Source: Rikenellaceae bacterium
GTDB lineage: Bacteria; Bacteroidota; Bacteroidia; Bacteroidales; Rikenellaceae
Reading direction: 5' to 3'
NCBI GenBank assembly: GCA_015060005.1
Contig: SUZI01000004.1
Coordinates: 1 to 64,000, forward strand
DNA: 64,000 nucleotides
In this document: in pieces, positions 9,086-18,148 of the stretch
Layout of the letters: every line of letters begins with the position of its first letter
Position numbering within the stretch: the first letter of the stretch is position 1
Program-made: the position numbers and the translations under genes
The notes under the pieces: generated by a model
Databases searched by the model: none
What the model was told of the DNA's origin: nothing
Seen by the model: only the letters and a program-made list of their open reading frames with translations

Positions 9086-10042
9086 ATGAAAAAATTTACT
9101 TGCGTAGCAGATATAGGCGACCTCTCGCTCGCCGTTAAGGAGGCTCTCGAGGTGAAGGCTGACCGCTTTGCCTACACCGAGCTGGGACGCAACAAGACGT
9201 TGCTGATGATATTCTTCAACTCCTCACTCCGCACACGCCTGAGTACGCAGAAGGCTGCGATGAACTTGGGTATGAATGTGATGGTGCTCGATGTGAACCA
9301 GGGAGCGTGGAAGTTAGAGACCGAGCGAGGTGTGGTGATGGATGGCGACAAGGCGGAGCATCTTTTGGAGGCTATACCCGTTATGGGCTCCTATTGCGAC
9401 ATCATAGGTGTCCGCTCGTTTGCCCGCTTTGAGTCAAAGGCGGAGGACTATGAGGAGCGTATCATAGAGCAGTTCATCCGCTATTCGGGACGCCCCGTAT
9501 TCTCTATGGAGGCAGCTACACGCCACCCCTTGCAGAGCTTTGCCGACCTGATAACCATCGAGGAGCATAAGCGAGTGGCACGTCCCAAGGTGGTGCTCAC
9601 GTGGGCACCCCACCCCAAGGCTCTGCCACAGGCTGTACCCAACTCGTTTGCCGAGTGGATGAACGCAGCCGACTACGACTTTGTGATAACCCACCCCGAG
9701 GGCTATGAGCTCGATGAGAAGTTTGTCGCAGGAGCTACTGTGGAATACGACCAGCGAAAGGCTTTCGAGGGTGCCGACTTCATATATGCCAAGAATTGGG
9801 CGGCATACCAGGGTGATAGCTATGGTAAGATACTCTCAACGGACAGAAGCTGGACGGTGGATGCCGAGAAGATGGCTCTTACCAACAACGCCTACTTTAT
9901 GCACTGCCTGCCCGTGCGTCGCAATATGATTGTAACCGACGAGGTTATAGAGTCGCCACAGAGCCTCGTTATCGAGGAGGCTGCCAACCGCGAGATATCG
10001 GCTCAGGTAGTCCTGAAACGTCTGTTGGAGGGATTGAAATAA
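9086..10042 (+). CDS. argF': N-succinylornithine carbamoyltransferase
   Basis: A 318-residue protein starting at ATG 9086. It closely follows the Bacteroides fragilis N-succinyl-L-ornithine transcarbamylase in layout: carbamoyl-phosphate motif SLRTR (residues 47-51), HPLQ, and the C-terminal HCLPVRR. In that family residue 90, in the loop DGDK-x-EH, sets specificity: Pro in the B. fragilis succinyl enzyme, Glu in the Xanthomonas acetyl enzyme. Here residue 90 is Ala, so Glu is absent and succinylornithine is the expected substrate. It converts N-acylornithine and carbamoyl phosphate to N-acylcitrulline, so the acyl group is removed later, by the M20 enzyme two genes downstream. Confidence 0.93.
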   Translation: MKKFTCVADIGDLSLAVKEALEVKADRFAYTELGRNKTLLMIFFNSSLRTRLSTQKAAMNLGMNVMVLDVNQGAWKLETERGVVMDGDKAEHLLEAIPVMGSYCDIIGVRSFARFESKAEDYEERIIEQFIRYSGRPVFSMEAATRHPLQSFADLITIEEHKRVARPKVVLTWAPHPKALPQAVPNSFAEWMNAADYDFVITHPEGYELDEKFVAGATVEYDQRKAFEGADFIYAKNWAAYQGDSYGKILSTDRSWTVDAEKMALTNNAYFMHCLPVRRNMIVTDEVIESPQSLVIEEAANREISAQVVLKRLLEGLK

Positions 10043-10051
10043 CACAAAGAG

Positions 10052-10834
10052 ATGAGCAATAAGACTGATATACAGGTCATTAAGATTGGCGGCAACGTGG
10101 TGGATAACCCCGAGGCTTTGGAGCGTTTCATCGGCGACTTTGCACAGATAGAGGGACGCAAAATCCTTATCCACGGAGGAGGTAAGATAGCCACACGCCT
10201 GAGCGAGAAGCTCGGCATAGCTACGCAGATGATTGATGGCAGACGCGTAACCGATGCAGCGACACTCGAGGTGGTAACGATGGCATACGGAGGAGCTATC
10301 AACAAACATATCGTCGCCCTGCTGCAGGCTGCAGGCTGCAACGCCATAGGTCTGTCGGGAGCCGATGCCAACCTGCTGCCCGCTGTGCGTCGCAAGCCCG
10401 TGCCGATAGATTATGGCTTCGTGGGCGACATCGAGGTGGAGGAGATACCCATCGAGACACTTAAAGTACTGCTGGATAGCGGTCTTACTCCCGTCTTCTG
10501 TGCTCTGACACACGACGGGCAAGGCTCTATGCTCAATAGTAATGCCGACTCGGTGGCACAAGCTGTTGCGGTGGCGGCATCACGTATCGACACCACACAT
10601 CTGCACTACTGCTTCGAGAAGGTGGGCGTGCTCCGCGACGTCGAAGATGAGGAGTCGCTCATCGAGCTCATCACAGCCGAGAGCTTCGCATCGCTACGCG
10701 AGGCAGGAGTGGTGAACAAAGGTATGATACCCAAGATAGAGAATGCCCTGCGAGCTATTGAGGCTGGAGTCAGCTCGGTCATAATACAACACTCCGACAA
10801 CATACTCTCGGGCAGAGGAACAACAATCAGATAA
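10052..10834 (+). CDS. argB: N-acylglutamate kinase
   Basis: A 260-residue amino-acid-kinase-fold protein. VIKIGGNVVD at the N-terminus and HGGGKIATRLSEKLG bind ATP and the acylglutamate, and GVVNKGMIPKIENAL near the C-terminus is the other conserved ATP-site region. It phosphorylates N-acylglutamate, the second step of the pathway. It has no long N-terminal helix of the arginine-sensitive hexameric type, so strong feedback inhibition by arginine is not predicted. It lies nine bases after argF' and two bases before the deacylase gene. Confidence 0.95.
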   Translation: MSNKTDIQVIKIGGNVVDNPEALERFIGDFAQIEGRKILIHGGGKIATRLSEKLGIATQMIDGRRVTDAATLEVVTMAYGGAINKHIVALLQAAGCNAIGLSGADANLLPAVRRKPVPIDYGFVGDIEVEEIPIETLKVLLDSGLTPVFCALTHDGQGSMLNSNADSVAQAVAVAASRIDTTHLHYCFEKVGVLRDVEDEESLIELITAESFASLREAGVVNKGMIPKIENALRAIEAGVSSVIIQHSDNILSGRGTTIR

Positions 10835-10836
10835 CG

Positions 10837-11916
10837 ATGGCACAGCGAGTTACATACAACGATGCGATGCACCTTTTAGAGAGGCTCATAGCTACCCCCT
10901 CGCACTCACGCCAGGAGCAAGCTACAGCCGATGTGCTCTACGACTTTCTCACGCAGAGAGGCGTCGAGGCACGTCGCCACCTGAACAATGTGTGGGCTAT
11001 ACAACCCCACCACAACCCACAGCTGCCGACGCTGATGCTCAACTCGCATCACGACACAGTACGCCCCTCGCAGAGCTATACCGTAGAGCCTTACGAGCCG
11101 CTGCACCGCGACGGAAAGCTCTATGGCTTAGGCAGTAACGATGCAGGAGCGTCGCTTGTGGCTCTTGTAGCACTCTTCTGCAACAACTACACCGCAGAGC
11201 TACCTTTCAACATCGTGCTGGCACTCTCGGCAGAGGAGGAGGTGAGTGGTGTGAATGGCGTGCGTGCCCTACTCAAAGAGCTGAAGGAGCAGGATATCAA
11301 GTGCGATATGGCTATCGTGGGAGAGCCTACGCAGATGCAGGCAGCCATAGCCGAGCGAGGATTGATGGTCTGGGAGTGTGAGGCTGAGGGTCGCAGCGGC
11401 CACGCAGCACGCAACGAGGGCGAGAATGCACTCTATAAGGCGTTGGAGGATATAGAGTTACTGCGAAACTTTCGTTTCGACAGAAGCTCGGAGCTGCTGG
11501 GCGAGATAAAGCTCACCGTAACGCAGATAGAGGCAGGAGTGCAGCACAACATCATACCCGACAGGTGTCGTTTCGTGGTGGATGTTCGCACTACAGATGC
11601 CTACACCAACGAGGAGGTGGTGGAGCTGCTTGCCGAGAAGATGCAGTCAACGGTTTCACCCCGCTCGACACATATCCGTGCCGCAGTCATCTCAATGGAG
11701 CATCCGCTCACCCGAGCTGCCATAGCTGTCGGATGCGACACATTTATCTCGCCGACAACATCCGACCGCACGCTGATGGATTTTCCGGCACTTAAAATCG
11801 GCATCGGAGACTCGGCTCGTTCACATACCGCCGATGAGTTCATCTATGAGGCGGAGCTGGCTGAAGGTATGGAACGATATGAGGCAATTTTGGAACAACT
11901 AAAGCGATTTATTTAA
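10837..11916 (+). CDS. M20 family metallopeptidase; likely N-acylcitrulline deacylase
   Basis: A 359-residue M20/ArgE-DapE family protein. The metal-binding and catalytic residues are visible: H71-x-D73-T in NSHHDT, bridging D102 in GSNDAG, and the E133-E134-E135 cluster in SAEEEVSG. A dimerisation domain is inserted after about residue 170. Because the carbamoyltransferase acts on acylated ornithine, the expected substrate is N-succinylcitrulline or N-acetylcitrulline rather than N-acetylornithine; this is inferred from operon position. Only two bases separate it from argB and four from argH. Confidence 0.88.
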   Translation: MAQRVTYNDAMHLLERLIATPSHSRQEQATADVLYDFLTQRGVEARRHLNNVWAIQPHHNPQLPTLMLNSHHDTVRPSQSYTVEPYEPLHRDGKLYGLGSNDAGASLVALVALFCNNYTAELPFNIVLALSAEEEVSGVNGVRALLKELKEQDIKCDMAIVGEPTQMQAAIAERGLMVWECEAEGRSGHAARNEGENALYKALEDIELLRNFRFDRSSELLGEIKLTVTQIEAGVQHNIIPDRCRFVVDVRTTDAYTNEEVVELLAEKMQSTVSPRSTHIRAAVISMEHPLTRAAIAVGCDTFISPTTSDRTLMDFPALKIGIGDSARSHTADEFIYEAELAEGMERYEAILEQLKRFI

Positions 11917-11920
11917 CGAT

Positions 11921-13216
11921 ATGAAACTTTGGAACAAGGGTTTTGAGCCCGATAAAGCTGTTGAAGAGTACACCGTAGGTCAGGATAGAGAGTTAGACCT
12001 CCGCTTGGCAAAATACGATGTAGAGGGCTCTATGGCACACATACGTATGCTCTGCACGATAGGTCTGCTCACAAAAGATGAGCTTGAGCAGCTCCTGGAA
12101 GCACTCTCCGAGATTCATTCCGCTGCCCTCAGAGGCGAGTTCGTAATCGAGGAGGGAGTGGAGGATGTGCACTCACAGGTGGAGCTTATGCTGACACGCA
12201 AGCTGGGCGATGTGGGTAAGAAGATACACTCAGGTCGCTCGCGTAACGACCAGGTACTCATCGACTTAAAGCTATTCCTCAGAGAGGAGTTACAGCTCAT
12301 AGCCCGCGACGTCGTATCGCTCTTTGACCGTCTGCTATCGCTCAGCGAGGAGCACCGCGACGTGCTTATGCCTGGCTACACACATCTGCAAATAGCTATG
12401 CCATCGTCATTTGGCTTGTGGTTTGGAGCTTACGCCGAGAGCTTAGTGGATGATATGCAGATGGTAGTGGCGGCATACAAGATAGCCAACCAAAATCCGT
12501 TGGGCTCGGCAGCAGGATATGGCTCATCGTTCCCTCTCGACAGAGAGATGACAACCGAGATATTGGAGTTTAACTCGCTGCACTACAATGTGATAGCCGC
12601 CCAGATGAGTCGTGGCAAGAGCGAGCGTGCAGCAGCCTACGCCATAGCGTCGGTAGCCTCAACACTCGGTCGCTTTGCGATGGATGTGTGTATGTTTATG
12701 TGCCAGAACTTCGGCTTCGTGTCGCTCCCCGATGAGCTCACAACAGGCTCGTCAATAATGCCTCACAAGAAGAATCCCGACGTGTTTGAGATTATGCGTG
12801 GCAAATGCAACCGCTTGCAGGCTCTGCCAAACGAGATTTCGCTCCTGACGACAAACCTTCCGCTGGGATATAATCGTGATTTACAGCTGCTTAAGGATAT
12901 AATCTTTCCCGCAACAACCGAGCTGCGTAAGTCGTTGCAGATGTGCGACTTTATGTTGCAACACATCACCATCAACAGAGGTATAATAGAAAATTCGCTC
13001 TACGACTATCTCTTCACCGTAGAGGATGTCAACCGTCTGGTGTTGCAGGGCGTTCCGTTCCGCGAGGCATACCGCACCATAGGCGAGCAGGTGCAGCGTG
13101 GAGAGTACACTCCAACACGCGAGGTGCACCACACACACGTAGGCTCGATAGGGAACCTGTGCAACGACAAGATAGAGCGTAAGATGGAGGCTGTAAAGCG
13201 AGAGATGGGATTATAG
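11921..13216 (+). CDS. argH: Argininosuccinate lyase
   Basis: A 431-residue member of the fumarase/aspartase superfamily. The signature GSSIMPHKKNPD, with the catalytic serine in the mobile loop, is intact, as are the other two conserved regions (KIHSGRSRNDQ and the TYTHLQ-like segment GYTHLQ). It splits argininosuccinate into arginine and fumarate, the last step of the pathway. It is the final gene of the operon and is followed by a strong hairpin shared with the convergent pth gene. The length is slightly short but normal for Bacteroidales. Confidence 0.97.
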   Translation: MKLWNKGFEPDKAVEEYTVGQDRELDLRLAKYDVEGSMAHIRMLCTIGLLTKDELEQLLEALSEIHSAALRGEFVIEEGVEDVHSQVELMLTRKLGDVGKKIHSGRSRNDQVLIDLKLFLREELQLIARDVVSLFDRLLSLSEEHRDVLMPGYTHLQIAMPSSFGLWFGAYAESLVDDMQMVVAAYKIANQNPLGSAAGYGSSFPLDREMTTEILEFNSLHYNVIAAQMSRGKSERAAAYAIASVASTLGRFAMDVCMFMCQNFGFVSLPDELTTGSSIMPHKKNPDVFEIMRGKCNRLQALPNEISLLTTNLPLGYNRDLQLLKDIIFPATTELRKSLQMCDFMLQHITINRGIIENSLYDYLFTVEDVNRLVLQGVPFREAYRTIGEQVQRGEYTPTREVHHTHVGSIGNLCNDKIERKMEAVKREMGL

Positions 13217-13246
13217 TAATCCTCATATAGTCAGCCGCTTAAAGGT

Positions 13247-13290
13247 AAAAAAATATCGCAACTCGGAGTGAGCTGCGATATTTTTTGTTG
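13247..13290. terminator. Bidirectional terminator between argH and pth
   Basis: AAAAAAATATCGCA (13247-13260) pairs with TGCGATATTTTTT (13274-13286). A- and T-tracts on both sides allow it to work in both directions between the convergent genes. Confidence 0.88.
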
Positions 13291-13303
13291 CTGCAAAACT
13301 ATT

Positions 13304-13867
13304 CTATTTCTTATTAAAGGTATTCATCGTCATATCCGCACCGACCATCACAAATGAGAGTATCGCCTGCGAGAAGACCTTCAATCGCTCTGCCATAGCC
13401 GCCTCCTCGTCGGCTGACCACTCGCCCAAGACGTAGTCTACCTGATGACCTTTGGGGAAGTCGCCGCCGATACCGAAACGCATACGTGCATAGTCCTCAC
13501 GACCAAGCAGTTCGGTGATATTTTTCAAACCGTTGTGTCCCCCATCGGAGCCCTTCTTACGCATACGCAGCTGACCAAAGGGAAGAGCTATATCGTCGGA
13601 TATGATAAGCACCTTCTCGATAGGAATCTTCTCCTGCTCCATCCAATAGCGGACAGCCTTGCCCGAGAGATTCATATAGGTGGAGGGCTTCAGCAGGATA
13701 ATCTGACGGCCCTTGTGGCGTATGGTCGTTGTAGAGCCATATCTGCCCGCCATAAAAGAGGCGTTGGATGCCTCAGCTAAGGCATCCAACACTCTAAAAC
13801 CGATGTTGTGTCGGGTAGATGCGTACTCCGCACCAATATTGCCCAAACCAACAACCAGATATTTCAT
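13304..13867 (-). CDS. pth: Peptidyl-tRNA hydrolase
   Basis: A 187-residue Pth protein. [18 protein letters not shown] contains the catalytic H20 and the flanking Asn; [10 protein letters not shown] and the GHNGLKN segment with its conserved Asn and His follow. It releases tRNA from peptidyl-tRNAs that drop off the ribosome. It lies 15 bases after rplY on the same strand, a pairing common in bacteria, and the two are probably co-transcribed from the promoter at 14545-14575. Confidence 0.97.
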   Translation of the reverse strand: MKYLVVGLGNIGAEYASTRHNIGFRVLDALAEASNASFMAGRYGSTTTIRHKGRQIILLKPSTYMNLSGKAVRYWMEQEKIPIEKVLIISDDIALPFGQLRMRKKGSDGGHNGLKNITELLGREDYARMRFGIGGDFPKGHQVDYVLGEWSADEEAAMAERLKVFSQAILSFVMVGADMTMNTFNKK

Positions 13868-13882
13868 CCTCGCGATGGGTTA

Positions 13883-14452
13883 TTACTGCTGAGCAGCTGC
13901 ACCACGTGAAGCACGTGTTACACGAACAGCACATACTGCAGTAGTAGCAGGAGTTACAAATGTGAGGTTCTCAAACTGCAAATCACCCACGAAGATAGTC
14001 TGACCAACCTTCAAAGGAGTAACGTCAACTACCAACTCATCTGGCAAGTGCTCCTCGAGAGCCTTAACAACCAACTTACGAGCAGAGAGAGCCAACTTAC
14101 CACCAATCTTAACACCCTCAGCGTTACCTGTGAGGCGTACAGGGATAGCGATAGCAACAGGCTTACCTGGCTGGATACGATAGAAGTCGATGTGAAGAAT
14201 CTGCTCGCGTACTGGGTGGAACTGTACCTCACGCATAACAGCCTTCTCGACCTTACCGTCAATGTTAAGCTCAACAACGTATGAGTTTGGAGAATAGATA
14301 AGTGGCTTCAAGTCCTTTGCACTAACAGCAAAAGCAACCTCCTCACCACCACCATAGATAATGCAAGGAACCATACCCTCGCGACGGAAAGCCTTAGCAG
14401 CCTTCTTGCCATACTCGGCACGCTTTACAGCGTTCAACTGAAGTGTTTTCAT
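13883..14452 (-). CDS. rplY: 50S ribosomal protein L25 (CTC type)
   Basis: A 189-residue long-form L25. The N-terminal about 95 residues are the 5S-rRNA-binding L25 domain (LNAVKRAEYGKKAAKAFRREG and the HFHPVREQILHIDFY-like block). The remainder is the TL5/CTC C-terminal beta domain, and the tail is Ala/Gln-rich. It binds 5S rRNA in the large subunit. It is the first gene of a pth pair, with an 87-nt leader from an excellent promoter match. Confidence 0.96.
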   Translation of the reverse strand: MKTLQLNAVKRAEYGKKAAKAFRREGMVPCIIYGGGEEVAFAVSAKDLKPLIYSPNSYVVELNIDGKVEKAVMREVQFHPVREQILHIDFYRIQPGKPVAIAIPVRLTGNAEGVKIGGKLALSARKLVVKALEEHLPDELVVDVTPLKVGQTIFVGDLQFENLTFVTPATTAVCAVRVTRASRGAAAQQ

Positions 14453-14544
14453 TGTAAAAAAAGTATTAAATTGTTATTACCTACGGCATTACTCAACACA
14501 CCTAAAACACTACCGATGTGTCCCATTATGCCTGATTGCGGATG

Positions 14545-14575
14545 CAAAGATATGTTTTATAATTGAAAAATCAAA
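14545..14575 (-). promoter_or_regulatory. Promoter of rplY-pth
   Basis: On the minus strand TTTG (complement of 14572-14575) and TATCTTTG (complement of 14545-14552) are separated by 19 nt, a full match to the Bacteroidota promoter. Within the 356-bp divergent region 14453-14808 I otherwise see only short AT-rich direct repeats (CAAAATTCAA near 14572 and 14592). Confidence 0.78.
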
Positions 14576-14767
14576 ATTCAAGCTACGCAATTCAAAATTC
14601 AAAGTCGAGTTTTCAGTTTTTACCTTTGGCAAAACTACGCTTTCTCTTAGTTACTCCGCCAAGCATTTCGGCTATGCAAGCCTTGCAGAAATTGAATTTT
14701 GCAGGCAGAGCCGACCGTTAAGAGTAATTCTTCAGCGACAAGAGAGCTTTTATATGATAAAAATTCG

Positions 14768-14775
14768 TATATTTG
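14768..14775 (+). promoter_or_regulatory. -7 box for the ThuA-domain gene
   Basis: TATATTTG fits TAnnTTTG and lies 33 nt before the start codon at 14809. The -33 region near 14746 (CTTTTA) is a poor match, so only the -7 element is supported. Confidence 0.4.
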
Positions 14776-14808
14776 GAGTAAGTAGTAGACAACTAACGCC
14801 TTAGCATT

Positions 14809-16311
14809 ATGAGAATTGCAAGATTTATAGCCATAGCGGTGCTCCTGACAGGGGCTTTCATTAGCAGCACAGCGTCAGCAGCCAACAACACGCGTGCAAC
14901 AAAAGCACTGCCGAGCCAAGCCGACAAGAGTCTGTTGGTGCTCACCGAGCGAGGTGGGCAGCACGGAGGGTTCACCGACGCTGCGATGCAGTGGCTCACA
15001 ACATTCGCTGCAGAGAAGGGATACACCCTGACCGAGATAAATGACACCAAGCCCATCAACAAAGAGTTTCTTGCCCAGCACAAGGTATTCATACAGCTCG
15101 ACTATGTACCTTACAACTGGAGCGAGGAGGCTAAGATAGCTTTCGAGCAGGCTATATTCGACGGCACGATAGGATGGGTAGGATTTCACCACGCAGCACT
15201 CTTAGGCGACTTTGATGGGCACGCGATGTGGCAGTGGTTCGCAGATTATATGGGAGGCATACGTTTCAAGAATTACATACCCGAGCTCGCATCGGCAGAG
15301 GTGGTAGTAGAGCGGAAAAACCACCCCGTAATGCGAGGTGTAAGTCCCTCGTTCACAATCTCCAACGAGGAGTGGTATACCTTCGACCGCTCGCCACGTG
15401 GTCGTGTGGAGGTATTGGCAAGCGTTGACGAGCAGAGCTACCGCCCTGCCTCAGACATAACAATGGGCGACCACCCCGTCGTATGGCATAACCCACGCGT
15501 GAAGGCTCGCAACGTATTCTTCCTGATGGGACACGATGCAGAGCTTATCGCCAACAAGGATTTTACCACGATGTTCTCGAACGCCATAGAGTGGGCAGCA
15601 GGTCCTGCCAACTGGTTTCCTCGCTTCAGGGTCCTAATACACCACAACCGCAACGTCGAGGAGGCACACCGCCAATTTGCCGAGGATGGCATACGTTTCT
15701 TCAGCGAGATGACCATAGGCGACGGATTGGTGGTAGATGTAACCGACAGAATAGAGGATTTCAACGACGAGAAGCTCCGCACATACCACATCGTAATTTC
15801 GCTCAACGACAACCCCGGGCACACAGCGGAGCAACGTGCTGCATTTGAGCGATATATGGAGGGTGGCGGTGCGTGGTTAGGCTTCCACGCGGCAGGGTAC
15901 AACGACAGCCGCACGCAGTGGCAGTGGTTTGTAGATTTCTTGGGCGGAGCGGTATTTCACCGCAACAACTGGCCACCGCAGTCGGCGAAGCTAATCGTAG
16001 ATGACACATCACACCCCGTAACCAAAGGTATGCCCGCATCGTACATCTCGCCACAAAATGAGTGGTATCAGTTCAAGCCGAGCCCACGCCTGCGAGAGAA
16101 CGTGAAGGTGCTCGTCTCGCTCTCTGAGGAGAACTATCCTATCGGCTTCAAAGATACAGTAACAGATGGCGACTTCCCCGTAGTGTGGAGCAACACCGAC
16201 TACAATATGGTATATATGAATATGGGGCACGGCACACGCATATTTGTCGACCCGACACAAAACTATCTTATATACAACGCCCTACGCTGGCTGATGAGGG
16301 AGCAGTTCTAA
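14809..16311 (+). CDS. Secreted protein with two tandem ThuA domains
   Basis: A 500-residue protein with a signal peptide (residues 1-24, SSTASAA). It consists of two related ThuA-like (glutamine-amidotransferase-fold, PF06283) halves at about 38-270 and 272-495. Shared landmarks are GWVGFHHAA and AWLGFHAAG, the MWQWF and QWQWF turns, the HPVMRG and HPVTKG segments, NEEWYTF and NEWYQF, and MGHDAE and MGHGTR. ThuA proteins lack the Cys nucleophile of amidotransferases; family members act in sugar or trehalose utilisation by an unclear mechanism. Periplasmic carbohydrate binding or modification is inferred only from family. The gene stands alone. Confidence 0.85.
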   Translation: MRIARFIAIAVLLTGAFISSTASAANNTRATKALPSQADKSLLVLTERGGQHGGFTDAAMQWLTTFAAEKGYTLTEINDTKPINKEFLAQHKVFIQLDYVPYNWSEEAKIAFEQAIFDGTIGWVGFHHAALLGDFDGHAMWQWFADYMGGIRFKNYIPELASAEVVVERKNHPVMRGVSPSFTISNEEWYTFDRSPRGRVEVLASVDEQSYRPASDITMGDHPVVWHNPRVKARNVFFLMGHDAELIANKDFTTMFSNAIEWAAGPANWFPRFRVLIHHNRNVEEAHRQFAEDGIRFFSEMTIGDGLVVDVTDRIEDFNDEKLRTYHIVISLNDNPGHTAEQRAAFERYMEGGGAWLGFHAAGYNDSRTQWQWFVDFLGGAVFHRNNWPPQSAKLIVDDTSHPVTKGMPASYISPQNEWYQFKPSPRLRENVKVLVSLSEENYPIGFKDTVTDGDFPVVWSNTDYNMVYMNMGHGTRIFVDPTQNYLIYNALRWLMREQF

Positions 16312-16356
16312 TGTCCTCCACGAAGCGATTACCTTATATATTTATAATATGACAAA

Positions 16357-16390
16357 GAGGCTGTCGTAACAAGTGAGTTACGACAGCCTC
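16357..16390 (-). terminator. Terminator of the methylaspartate operon (GGCTGTC family)
   Basis: A perfect 14-bp stem, 16357-16370 with 16377-16390, and loop AAGTGA. On the minus strand it is followed by CTCTTTGTC. The stem shares GGCTGTC/GACAGCC with hairpins at 22884, 26374, 39364 and, less perfectly, 47743. Confidence 0.85.
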
Positions 16391-16415
16391 CTTAGTGTTG
16401 CAGAGCTTCTCTCGG

Positions 16416-16736
16416 TTAGAACTCAACCTCCAAGCCCATAAGTGGAGCGTGCTGCTGAGCACCATAGACATCGGTCTCGCCCAACGCACCACTTGGTATA
16501 GGGCGACGTATTGTAACCTTGACAGCCTTCGCAGGGTCGAAGTATACGAGGTGCAAAATCTCCTCACGTGGGATGCCATACAACGCACAGAAGTTTTCGT
16601 GGTTGATAGCATTTGCCTCCTTGACCTTGAAATAGGTGTCAAACTCCTTGAAGATGACATCGAAGGTAAGCTCATAAGGTCCCGAGTTCTTGCTGCGGAT
16701 GACCGAAGCGATATCTATTAACTTATACTTTGCCAT
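16416..16736 (-). CDS. DUF4387 protein, partner of the AtuA-like protein
   Basis: A 106-residue soluble protein recognised as DUF4387 (for example KYKLIDIASVIRSKNSGPYE and the VYFDPAKAVKVTIRRP region). It is the last gene of the methylaspartate operon, 21 bases after the AtuA-like gene. In other bacteria DUF4387 is found next to or fused with AtuA/DUF1446 proteins, which suggests that the two form one enzyme or complex. No catalytic function is established that I can name. Its place after glutamate mutase and methylaspartate ammonia-lyase suggests a role in handling mesaconate or a later intermediate; that is inference. Confidence 0.8.
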   Translation of the reverse strand: MAKYKLIDIASVIRSKNSGPYELTFDVIFKEFDTYFKVKEANAINHENFCALYGIPREEILHLVYFDPAKAVKVTIRRPIPSGALGETDVYGAQQHAPLMGLEVEF

Positions 16737-16757
16737 AAATACTCCTCATTAAAAAGA

Positions 16758-18131
16758 TTAGAACTCAATGATTGTTGTTGGGAATGGCTCACACTGATCC
16801 TCGATACGCATCAAGTGGTAGACATTGAACTCGTAGACAGCACCCATCTTACAGTCGCTTGGCGAGAATGGGAACGCTAGGTTACCCGCAGTAGAGATAC
16901 GTCCCTCGTAGCCGTAGTGCAACATCGTAGAGCGGGCAAAGCCACATATAGTGTTAGCCTCCTCCTGCGTTGGAGCGACAGCCTCGATGATGATGAGCAG
17001 CTCGTCAGACGATGAGTCGGGAGTCGAAGGGAACATATTCATAACACCCTTCTTGCCGTAAATCTTAAAGTCGAGGTAGAAGTTCTTCATACCCGTATTA
17101 CGGAAGTTATCCTCCACACGCTCACGCACCTTCTCGACGATAGTGTCAATCTGGCTAATCATCACAGGGTCGTGTGTAGCTGCTGGCGACATCGTACGAT
17201 AGCCTACACGACGCACACCCTCCAACTTAACGAAATACTCCTCGGTAGGGATAAACTTCGTGCCGCTGACCTTAACCTGTGTGTCGCTCAACTGCTCAAA
17301 CTTCGTCTCGTGCAAGTCCAGAGCACCACCGGGACCCGGCAACACATAAGGATTTGACTTCTCATAGAGCGAGTGAGCCGCAACCGACAGAGCGGTACAC
17401 TTACGTATAGGGTTCAGTGGCTCCACAACGAAGCTATCCTCGCTCAGCGTGCCCATCATACAATCGCTACCACTACCTGGCAGAGCTGTGATGGCTGCAC
17501 ACTCCAAAATCTTACCCATATGGATAGCCAACGCCTTATCGAAGCCGCGGCTAATAGCCAGTGCCGAGAACTCGCAAGGGTCGTAGCTACGACCTGCAAG
17601 GATGACATCTGCTCCGCTCTCGAGAGCCTTGATGAAAGGCTCCTCGCCCATCTGTGCCACGATATGGATTGACTCCTCGACATTCTCCTCCGTAAGCTCG
17701 GCAACGGGTCCCAATGGGAAGATGTCGCCACGACGTATCTTCTCCTTGACGAACTCCTTTTCGAACTCCGACTCGATAACAGCCATCTTGAAGTGGAGCT
17801 TCTGCTCCTCGACAATCTCGCGGATGATGCCCACAGTCTCCTCAACGTGAGGACGTGCACCCGAGCCACCCGCAGTACCTATCATCACGGGGATACCCGC
17901 CTCCAGAGCGGCAGGAATCATTATCGAGAGGTCTCGCTTAACGGCGTTGCGGTCGGTAAAAGAGTAGCCTGCACCCAAATAGTATGGTCCTGGGTCTGTC
18001 GAGCCAGCATCGACTGCAATAACATCGGGCTTACGACGCATACCCTCCACGAAAGACTCCATGGGGAAGCCATAGCCGAGGATGGCAGTAGGCGAGAGTA
18101 CGCGAATCTGCTTCTTATTTTCGGTATTCAT
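16758..18131 (-). CDS. AtuA-like (DUF1446) protein of the methylaspartate operon
   Basis: A 457-residue member of the acyclic-terpene-utilisation AtuA/DUF1446 family. It shows DVIAVDAGSTDPGPYYLG near residue 40, a glycine-rich GTAGGSGARPHV loop, and GADVILAGRSYDPCEF in the middle. No signal peptide or membrane segment is seen, so it is cytoplasmic. It lies 17 bases after methylaspartate ammonia-lyase and 21 before DUF4387. AtuA was named from terpene catabolism, but its chemistry is unclear. The steady company of glutamate mutase genes makes a role in mesaconate or citramalate conversion plausible but unproven. Confidence 0.82.
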   Translation of the reverse strand: MNTENKKQIRVLSPTAILGYGFPMESFVEGMRRKPDVIAVDAGSTDPGPYYLGAGYSFTDRNAVKRDLSIMIPAALEAGIPVMIGTAGGSGARPHVEETVGIIREIVEEQKLHFKMAVIESEFEKEFVKEKIRRGDIFPLGPVAELTEENVEESIHIVAQMGEEPFIKALESGADVILAGRSYDPCEFSALAISRGFDKALAIHMGKILECAAITALPGSGSDCMMGTLSEDSFVVEPLNPIRKCTALSVAAHSLYEKSNPYVLPGPGGALDLHETKFEQLSDTQVKVSGTKFIPTEEYFVKLEGVRRVGYRTMSPAATHDPVMISQIDTIVEKVRERVEDNFRNTGMKNFYLDFKIYGKKGVMNMFPSTPDSSSDELLIIIEAVAPTQEEANTICGFARSTMLHYGYEGRISTAGNLAFPFSPSDCKMGAVYEFNVYHLMRIEDQCEPFPTTIIEF

Positions 18132-18148
18132 AATATTCTGTGTTTCGA

